In this document: positions 28,630 through 34,295 of the stretch, piece after piece
Layout: every line of letters begins with the position of its first letter
Numbering within the stretch: position 1 is the stretch's first letter
NCBI GenBank assembly: GCA_017519005.1
Contig: JAFWTG010000030.1
Span: 1 to 34,295, forward strand
Length of the DNA: 34,295 bases
Reading direction: 5' to 3'
From: Oscillospiraceae bacterium
GTDB lineage: Bacteria > Bacillota > Clostridia > Oscillospirales > Oscillospiraceae
Position numbers and translations under genes: made by a program
Notes under the pieces: model-generated
Databases searched by the model: none
Told to the model about the DNA's origin: nothing
What the model saw: the letters and a program-made list of their open reading frames with translations, nothing else

Positions 28630-30559
28630 CAGAGAGAATAAGACGACCGCGGTGGATTATGCCGCCCTGGTGGCCCGGGCCAGGACCGGGGATCAGGACG
28701 CCTATACCGCCCTCTACGAGGCAACCAGCCAGGAGCTCTACCGCACGGTCCGCTCGATGGTCCGCACCGAGGACCAGACCCTGGATATCCAGCAGGAAGC
28801 CTACGTATACGCCTTCACGCATCTGGACCAGCTGGGCGAACCCGCCAAATTCCGCGCCTGGCTCCACACCATCGCCGTGAACCGGACCCGCTCCGTTCTG
28901 CGCAGGCAGACGGCCCTGCTCTTCTCCGAGCTGGAGACGGAGGAGGGGAGCGGTCTGCCGGAGCTGGCGGACGAGAGCCCCGACAATTCGCCGGAGCTGG
29001 CCCTGGAGCGCAAGGAGACGGCGGAGCTGATCCGGGAGATTCTGGACAGCCTCAGCGCCGGCCAGCGACTGCTGGTGGGCCTGTACTACTACGAGCAGAT
29101 CCCCCTCCACAAGATCGCCGAGGACCTCGGCGTCAGCGCCGGCACGGTGAAGACGCAGCTCTTCCGCAGCCGGAAGAAGATCGAGTCCGCCGTGGAGCAG
29201 CTTCAGAAGAAGGGCGTCAAGCTCTTCGGCCTGAGCCCGCTGCCCTTCCTGCTGGCCCTGCTGAGGAAGGCGGAGCCCGCCGCGGAGGAAACGGAAAAGG
29301 CCGTTCTGGCCGGGAGCCTCAGCAAGGCCGGGATCGTCGCGGAGAGCGCCGCCGTCCATCTGGGCCGCAGCTTCTTCCAGACAGCCCTGGGCCGGGTGAC
29401 CCTTGGCCTGATCGCCGCGCTGAGCGTCGCAGGCGGCGTTCTGGGTTACAGCTGGATCAAAAATCACCTGATGAGCCCCTTGGGCGACGTCCGGCCCACC
29501 GAGACCGTGGAGAGCGCAGAGGACCTGAGCACGGAACCGGAGAGCACCGAGCCCGACGACACCGAGACCCTGCCCCCGGACAGCAGCGAGGATCTGGTCA
29601 CAGAACCCGTCACGACGGAGCCCACGGAACCGGAGACAACAGAACCTGCGGAATCGGAAACTGCGGCGCCCACGGACCCCGCACCGCAGCCCACTGACCC
29701 CACGAACCCCGGGACCGGTGCCCACAGCGGCCCTGACCACACCGATCCCACGAACCCCGGTGCCGGAGACCACAGCAACCCCACCGGTCCTACGGGGGAA
29801 CCGACGCCTTCTTCCACGTCCTCCGGGCATTCGTCAGAAGACGAGCCGCGGGTTGTGAATTGCTACTGGGATTATGGAAATGGCAAGGATCTATACGATC
29901 AGCCGTGGGGAAGCTCCCAACGCATCAAGATCATAACGGTAAATGGCGCACAGCCGTATCTCTATACGGACAACGATAAGGCCGTTCAGCTTAAATCTCA
30001 AGGTCAGTTTTACGGCGGAGGCTTGGAGGAAGGTCAAAAGGGCTACTACTGGTCTGTGACATTCCTTGGCAGCGGCACAGCGCACATCTACTGCGAACTG
30101 AACTTCAAGGTCACCCATGTGCTGACGGTCACAAATCCGGAATACCCTGAAACGATCCTCGAAACCTATATTGACGATCATAATACGACAAACCAATTTA
30201 GTCTGAAGCTCGACCTGTGGGAACGTATCTCGATCCTGGTACAGGGCATGACAAAACCAACGGTGTATACGGACCATCCGGAGATCGTGCAGGCGGATTA
30301 TCTCAGCGGGTTCTCCGGCAGTCAGACGAGCTGGATCCACAAAGGGTATCATTTGGATGTTCATCCCTTGAAGCCGGGGACCGCCCATATCTATATCGCG
30401 CTGAACGGCAAAGTGTATAAGACCTATACCGTGACGGTATTGAACGAGTATCAGCGGCCGCCGGAGACGGAGCCGACGGAACCGCCGACGGAACCGCCTA
30501 CGGAGCCGCCCACGGAGCCGACGGAGCCGCCGGAAGAACCGACGGACGCTTCGGAATGA
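28622..30559 (+). CDS. ECF sigma factor fused to a transmembrane helix and extracellular sensor-like domains
   Basis: This 645-residue polypeptide starts as a sigma-70-family ECF factor. Sigma2 (about residues 15-95) includes DQTLDIQQEAYVYAF, and sigma4 (about 134-195) includes the helix-turn-helix HKIAEDLGVSAGTVKTQLF. A hydrophobic patch (201-214) and one clear transmembrane helix (257-279) follow. Next comes a Pro/Thr/Glu/Ser-rich stalk (about 291-405). Two tandem modules (about 411-507 and 517-611) share GTAHIY and LNxKV, and a final Thr-Glu-Pro-Pro-rich tail ends the protein (612-645). There is no stop or frameshift between parts. The N-in, C-out topology would put sigma in the cytosol and the modules on the cell surface. 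The start codon overlaps the stop of the small gene. The modules are AT-richer than the sigma half. The function as a surface sensor is inferred. Confidence 0.9.
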   Translation: MDNRENKTTAVDYAALVARARTGDQDAYTALYEATSQELYRTVRSMVRTEDQTLDIQQEAYVYAFTHLDQLGEPAKFRAWLHTIAVNRTRSVLRRQTALLFSELETEEGSGLPELADESPDNSPELALERKETAELIREILDSLSAGQRLLVGLYYYEQIPLHKIAEDLGVSAGTVKTQLFRSRKKIESAVEQLQKKGVKLFGLSPLPFLLALLRKAEPAAEETEKAVLAGSLSKAGIVAESAAVHLGRSFFQTALGRVTLGLIAALSVAGGVLGYSWIKNHLMSPLGDVRPTETVESAEDLSTEPESTEPDDTETLPPDSSEDLVTEPVTTEPTEPETTEPAESETAAPTDPAPQPTDPTNPGTGAHSGPDHTDPTNPGAGDHSNPTGPTGEPTPSSTSSGHSSEDEPRVVNCYWDYGNGKDLYDQPWGSSQRIKIITVNGAQPYLYTDNDKAVQLKSQGQFYGGGLEEGQKGYYWSVTFLGSGTAHIYCELNFKVTHVLTVTNPEYPETILETYIDDHNTTNQFSLKLDLWERISILVQGMTKPTVYTDHPEIVQADYLSGFSGSQTSWIHKGYHLDVHPLKPGTAHIYIALNGKVYKTYTVTVLNEYQRPPETEPTEPPTEPPTEPPTEPTEPPEEPTDASE

Positions 30560-30603
30560 GCCGCCCGACGAGAAACGCAGGGCAATGAAAGGAATGACAC
30601 AAG

Positions 30604-32409
30604 ATGTATAAAAAACTGATTTCCGTTCTCCTCGCGGTGCTGATTTTGACAAGCCTGCTCGCGCTTCCCGCCGATGCGGCTTCCTATTCCAGCGCGTTCA
30701 ACTGTCTGAAGGAATTTGCCATGCAGGGAACTTATGACAGTGGTGATAATACAGATTTCTATGTGAATGCAATCGCATTGGATGATTACGGAAACTACAA
30801 GATCGGCATAACATACTATGTCAGAGCGGAACCAAGCTGTAATTATTTCGAGCTCTTTACCGACGCTGAGTCAACGGCTCCGGTTATCTCGCTCTACTAT
30901 TATCAGAAAAATGAGGACAGAAGCGAATGCTGGACGATGATCCGGTTTACACCGCAGCAGCGGGACAGCTGTACGGTCGCCCTGGATATCTCTCCCGGCA
31001 ATGAGCTCCCCGGCTGTATGGCGACGGCGACGATCCACCCGTCCACTTATAAAACCTCTGCAAAGCTGAGCTTTGAGCGGTACGATGACTGGGGCGCGGG
31101 CTATATGCGGGAGACCTATCAGGAGTATATGCGGGCGTCCCTCGCGCTGCTGCTGGAATACGCGAGAAAAATCCTGGTGGAAAACGGCTCCGATTTACAG
31201 AGCCTGGGCTTTTCAAAGTTTGATCAACATACCGTTCACGCCATTGACTACAGTGACAGTGTGATCCTGCATCAGGAGCCCCGGTGCAACAGCAAAGGGA
31301 TCATCGAGTACAGCTGCGCCATCTGCGGACAGCGGATTCTGGAATATCTGCCTATGACCCCCGGCGAACACAATTGGGACGATGGCATTTTGACGGATCC
31401 CCCAAGCTGTAAGACGGAGGGGAAAATCACCTACACCTGCGTCTGGTGCGGAGAAAAGAAATATGAGTATCTTCCGCCCGATCCGGACGCGCACGTTGTG
31501 TATGGCGGGACGGTTGAGCAGGAACCGACCTGTACGGAGGACGGCACGAAAACCGGAAGCTGTTTCTTCTGTATGCAAACAGTGACTGTTTCGGTCCCTG
31601 CTTTGGGTCATCTTTGGGATGAAGGCGAGGTGGCGCAGGAGCCGGGCTGCACAGAAGACGGCGTGTGGCAGTGTACCTGTGTCCGCTGCGGTGAGACCGA
31701 GGAGGAAGCAATCCCGAATCTCGGAGGCCACCTCTGGACATTTACCGAGCTTTTGACGGAAGCGGAGGAGGGTGGCCCCCACGCCTGCACCGGCCTCTAC
31801 ACCTGCTCGCGCTGTAGCGAGACCAAGGAAGACAAGCTCTGCGCCGGCATGGTCTTCAAGGACATGCCGCCCGAGGACTTCTGGTCCCACGATCCCATCG
31901 ACTGGGCCTGGTACAACGGCATCACCGGCGGCACCGGCCCCGATACCTTCTCGCCCGACCTGACCGTCACCCGCTCCCAGGTCGTGACCTTCCTCTGGGC
32001 CGCGGCGAAGAAGCCAGCGCCCGAGACCGCGACGAGCCCCTTCACCGACGTGAAGGAGGGCGACTGGTTCCTGAGCCCGGTCCTCTGGGCCGTGGAGCAC
32101 GGCGTGACGGGCGGCATTGGCAACAGCCAGTTCGGACCCAACGCGGTCTGCACCCGCGCGCAGATCGTCACCTTCCTCTGGGCGGCCGCCGGGAAGCCAA
32201 CGCCTGAGACGACCGAGAGCCCCTTCACCGACGTCAAGGAAGGCGACTGGTATCGGAGCGCCGTGCTCTGGGCCGTGGAGAACGGCGTGACGGGCGGAGT
32301 CGGCAACAATCAATTCGGCCCCGACCTGGTCTGCACCCGCGCCCAGGCGGTGACCTTCCTCTATAAGGCAAGTCAGATTCCTGCCACCGAGGCGCCTGCC
32401 GAGCCCTGA
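30604..32409 (+). CDS. SLH-anchored surface protein with CxxC modules
   Basis: This 601-residue protein has a signal peptide (cleavage after Ala25 in ALPADA), an unrecognised N-terminal domain (about 27-205), and about five modules (about 215-410) each with Cys, then CxxC, and a His-Leu-Trp or His-Asn-Trp tail, as in TCTEDG, SCFFC and GHLWDEG. Three SLH repeats follow (about 419-598; ITGGTGPDTFSPDLTVTR in the first). SLH domains bind pyruvylated secondary wall polymer. The module Cys sets could bind zinc or form disulfides. It starts 44 bp after the sigma fusion with no promoter or terminator between, so it is probably co-transcribed. The first part (to about 31730) is AT-richer than the SLH part. 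Confidence 0.9.
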   Translation: MYKKLISVLLAVLILTSLLALPADAASYSSAFNCLKEFAMQGTYDSGDNTDFYVNAIALDDYGNYKIGITYYVRAEPSCNYFELFTDAESTAPVISLYYYQKNEDRSECWTMIRFTPQQRDSCTVALDISPGNELPGCMATATIHPSTYKTSAKLSFERYDDWGAGYMRETYQEYMRASLALLLEYARKILVENGSDLQSLGFSKFDQHTVHAIDYSDSVILHQEPRCNSKGIIEYSCAICGQRILEYLPMTPGEHNWDDGILTDPPSCKTEGKITYTCVWCGEKKYEYLPPDPDAHVVYGGTVEQEPTCTEDGTKTGSCFFCMQTVTVSVPALGHLWDEGEVAQEPGCTEDGVWQCTCVRCGETEEEAIPNLGGHLWTFTELLTEAEEGGPHACTGLYTCSRCSETKEDKLCAGMVFKDMPPEDFWSHDPIDWAWYNGITGGTGPDTFSPDLTVTRSQVVTFLWAAAKKPAPETATSPFTDVKEGDWFLSPVLWAVEHGVTGGIGNSQFGPNAVCTRAQIVTFLWAAAGKPTPETTESPFTDVKEGDWYRSAVLWAVENGVTGGVGNNQFGPDLVCTRAQAVTFLYKASQIPATEAPAEP

Positions 32410-32415
32410 GCGCTG

Positions 32416-32450
32416 AAACGCCCCGTGCGGTCCCGCCGCATGGGGCGTTT
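32416..32450 (+). terminator. Hairpin terminator after the SLH protein gene
   Basis: A 15-bp stem (AAACGCCCCGTGCGG with CCGCATGGGGCGTTT, one G-T) and a 5-nt loop, ending in TTTGC. The T-run is short. Confidence 0.75.
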
Positions 32451-32481
32451 GCGGTCCCGCGGCGCGCCGTTTTACGGGGAC

Positions 32482-32510
32482 TTGCATAATTCCAAAAAAT
32501 GGTGTATAAT
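32482..32510 (+). promoter_or_regulatory. Sigma-A-type promoter for the SGNH-SLH gene
   Basis: TTGCAT (32482-32487), a 17-bp spacer and a perfect TATAAT (32505-32510), just before the ribosome site AAGGAGGG. The gene is therefore transcribed separately from the sigma operon. Confidence 0.78.
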
Positions 32511-32532
32511 ATCCCCCAAGGAGGGATATTCC

Positions 32533-34140
32533 ATGAAAAAACGACTGCTTGCGGCGGCGCTGGCGCTGCTCTGCCTGCTCTCACTGCTGCCCGCGGCCTC
32601 GGCCACGGCCACGGCCCCCTGCCTGATCCTGGACAGCAAGACCGTCCTGATCGGGGACTCCAATACCGTCGGCCTCAAACGGAACAACACGGACATCCGT
32701 GCCGCCCGAATCTTTGCGAGGGTCAACGGCAGGATCGAAGAATGCGTCAAGGATTACCCCAGCTGGATCGTGGACGGCTACAGCCAGAGCATGTACCAAC
32801 TGATCACCGGTCTGAGCAAAAGCAGCTTTCATACCGTCGTGATCAATATGGGCACCAATAACTGCGGCTCCAGCGTAAGCACCTTCAAGAACAAATACCG
32901 GGAGCTTCTGAATCTTCTGCTGACCAAGAATCCCGCGGCGGTGATCTACGTCTGCAAGATCCTCCCCATCAATCCGAACAATTATACCGGCAGCTATCCA
33001 GGCGCCTTTACGCTGGAGAACGTCAACAAAATCAACGCCGCCGTGGCGCAGCTTCAGGCGGAGTTTGCCGGCAGCGGCCGCGACGTGCGCCTGCTGGACC
33101 TGCATACCCCCATGGCGGACAGCGCCGGGCGGCTGAAGGCGGAGTACGACTCCGGCGGCGGCATCCACCTGAGCGCTAAGGGCTACAAGTACATGAACAC
33201 GCTGATCCAGACGGCGCTGGCCAAGGGGAATCCCAACGGAAATCACCAGTGGGGCAGCCCCACCAGCTACACGGCCCCCACCTGCACCGAGGCCGGCTGG
33301 GCGGAATACCGCTGCAGCGTCTGCGGCGCGCAAAAGGGCGTGGTCCTGCCCGCCGGCGGCGCCCACCAATGGGACGGCGGCACGGTCCTCTCTGTCCAGA
33401 GCTGCGAGACCCCCGGCCAGGTCCGCTACGTCTGTACCCGCTGCGGCACGACCCGGACCGATACGACGCCCGCCCTGGGCCACGCCTGGGTCGTGACGGA
33501 GCGCCTGGTGGAGCCCGGCACGGACGGCGCGCATTCGGGCCAGGCCCGCTATACCTGTACCCGCTGCGGCAAGACCAAGACGTCGCGGCTATGCGCCGCG
33601 GAGGTGTTCATTGATATGCCGCCTGAGGGCGACTGGTCCCACGATCCTCTGGACTGGGCCTGGATCAAAGGCGTCACCGGCGGCACCGGACCGAACACGA
33701 TCTCGCCGGAGCAGACGGTCACCCGCGCCCAGGCCGTCACCTTCCTTTGGGCGCTGGCCGGCCGTCCGGCCCCGGCCGGGACGGAATCCCCGTTCAGCGA
33801 CGTCTCCGCAGGCGTCTACTACTACAGCCCGGTCCTCTGGGCTGTGGAGCAGGGGATCACCGGCGGCACCGGCGACGGGAAATTCAGCCCCGACGCCCCC
33901 TGCAGCCGTGCCCAGATCGTCACCTTCCTCTGGGCCGCCGCGGACAAACCGGAGCCCGCGCTGACGCAGAACCCCTTTACGGACGTCCGGGAGAGCGATT
34001 TCTACTATCAGGCCGTGCTCTGGGCCGTGGAGAACGGCGTCACCGGCGGCGTGGGCGGCGGCAAATTCGCCCCCGACCAGAGCTGCACCCGCGCCCAGGC
34101 CGTGACCTTCCTCTACAAGGCCAGCCAAATCGCGGAGTAA
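32533..34140 (+). CDS. SGNH/GDSL-type hydrolase with CxxC modules and SLH anchor
   Basis: This 535-residue secreted protein has a signal peptide (about 1-24), an SGNH hydrolase domain (about 30-232), CxxC modules (about 238-365) and three C-terminal SLH repeats (about 368-533). The SGNH blocks are GDSN (41-44, nucleophile Ser43), GTNN (107-110) and IHLS (211-214, His212). The expected Asp three residues before the His is a glycine; the nearest Asp is 206 in YDSGGGIH. Members remove acyl groups from sugars or lipids. Its modules and SLH part resemble the previous gene, suggesting domain sharing. The start is at 32533 behind AAGGAGGGATATTCC; a longer open frame upstream covers the promoter. Confidence 0.9.
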   Translation: MKKRLLAAALALLCLLSLLPAASATATAPCLILDSKTVLIGDSNTVGLKRNNTDIRAARIFARVNGRIEECVKDYPSWIVDGYSQSMYQLITGLSKSSFHTVVINMGTNNCGSSVSTFKNKYRELLNLLLTKNPAAVIYVCKILPINPNNYTGSYPGAFTLENVNKINAAVAQLQAEFAGSGRDVRLLDLHTPMADSAGRLKAEYDSGGGIHLSAKGYKYMNTLIQTALAKGNPNGNHQWGSPTSYTAPTCTEAGWAEYRCSVCGAQKGVVLPAGGAHQWDGGTVLSVQSCETPGQVRYVCTRCGTTRTDTTPALGHAWVVTERLVEPGTDGAHSGQARYTCTRCGKTKTSRLCAAEVFIDMPPEGDWSHDPLDWAWIKGVTGGTGPNTISPEQTVTRAQAVTFLWALAGRPAPAGTESPFSDVSAGVYYYSPVLWAVEQGITGGTGDGKFSPDAPCSRAQIVTFLWAAADKPEPALTQNPFTDVRESDFYYQAVLWAVENGVTGGVGGGKFAPDQSCTRAQAVTFLYKASQIAE

Positions 34141-34153
34141 TCACAAAAACGCG

Positions 34154-34199
34154 GAAAGGGCGCGTTGCAAAACGAAAGAATTGCAGCGCGCCCTCTTTC
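34154..34199 (+). terminator. Terminator after the SGNH-SLH gene
   Basis: GGGCGCG-T-TGCAA (34158-34170) pairs with TTGCA-G-CGCGCCC (34181-34193), extended by GAAAG and CTTTC and followed by T-rich CTCTTTCT. It lies 14 bp after the stop. Confidence 0.8.
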
Positions 34200-34226
34200 T
34201 ATGCGGTTTGGTGTCGTCATGGCAGC

Positions 34227-34267
34227 AAAAAGCGCCCGGACTGTGGAAAACCTCACGGTTCAGGCGC
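34227..34267 (-). terminator. Candidate minus-strand terminator for a gene beyond the window
   Basis: On the minus strand GCGCC (34267-34263), an inner AACC/GGTT hairpin (34260-34249) and GGCGC (34236-34232) are followed by T5. Nothing that I can identify as a gene is visible in the last 28 bases. Confidence 0.45.
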
Positions 34268-34295
34268 ACCTAAATTGGCGTTGTCTTGTTTTCGC

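Overview
The window looks like chromosomal DNA of a high-GC gut-type Clostridia (Oscillospiraceae/Ruminococcaceae-like Firmicutes). This is inferred from the PolC-type replicative polymerase, the cdsA-dxr-rseP-ispG-polC gene order, a long-form HPF, a DUF4364 protein, SLH-anchored surface proteins with CxxC repeats, strong AGGAGG ribosome sites and sigma-A promoters with 16-17 bp spacers. I see no phage, plasmid, CRISPR array or rRNA. There is one tRNA gene, tRNA-Arg(CCG).

Layout. 1-1.7 kb: deoC and tpiA behind a clear promoter. 1.86-11.9 kb: a plus-strand run cdsA, dxr, rseP, ispG, polC, udp (phospholipid and isoprenoid precursors, site-2 protease, replication, uridine salvage). Each of the first four junctions holds a different repeat cassette. 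11.97-17.5 kb, minus strand: a DUF3137-like membrane protein, hpf, a DUF4364 regulator, yajC, tgt and queA. 17.8-19.2 kb, plus strand: dapA and a small lipoprotein. 19.2-22.4 kb: an AlkD-type gene (minus), tRNA-Arg, then a VUT-family transporter coupled to an amidase. 22.5-25.4 kb: a minus-strand operon esterase, 5-formyl-THF cyclo-ligase, MalY/PatB lyase. 25.6-28.1 kb: a PTS-like EIIC membrane protein converging on a secreted NagZ-like GH3 lipoprotein. 28.4-34.1 kb: a surface-signalling locus.

The most unusual system is at 28.4-32.4 kb. A 60-residue protein overlaps a 645-residue polypeptide that begins as an ECF sigma factor (sigma2 plus sigma4). It continues through one transmembrane helix into a Pro/Thr/Glu-rich stalk, two tandem copies of an unrecognised extracellular module and a second Pro/Thr/Glu-rich tail. 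The next gene in the same apparent operon encodes an SLH-anchored protein with CxxC modules, followed by an SGNH hydrolase with the same C-terminal architecture. An ECF-style promoter (AAC, 17 bp, CGTC) precedes the operon. I read this as a sigma factor tethered to the membrane by its own covalent surface-sensing domain. The arrangement is seen directly; the function is inference.

The second theme is dispersed repeats. A family with roughly 17-bp inverted ends (consensus near CGACAAATCCCGATTTG) carries at least three unrelated interiors. In three cases its right end lies 18-20 bp upstream of a -35 box. A second family consists of short hairpins whose framework is constant while the palindromic core changes on both arms.
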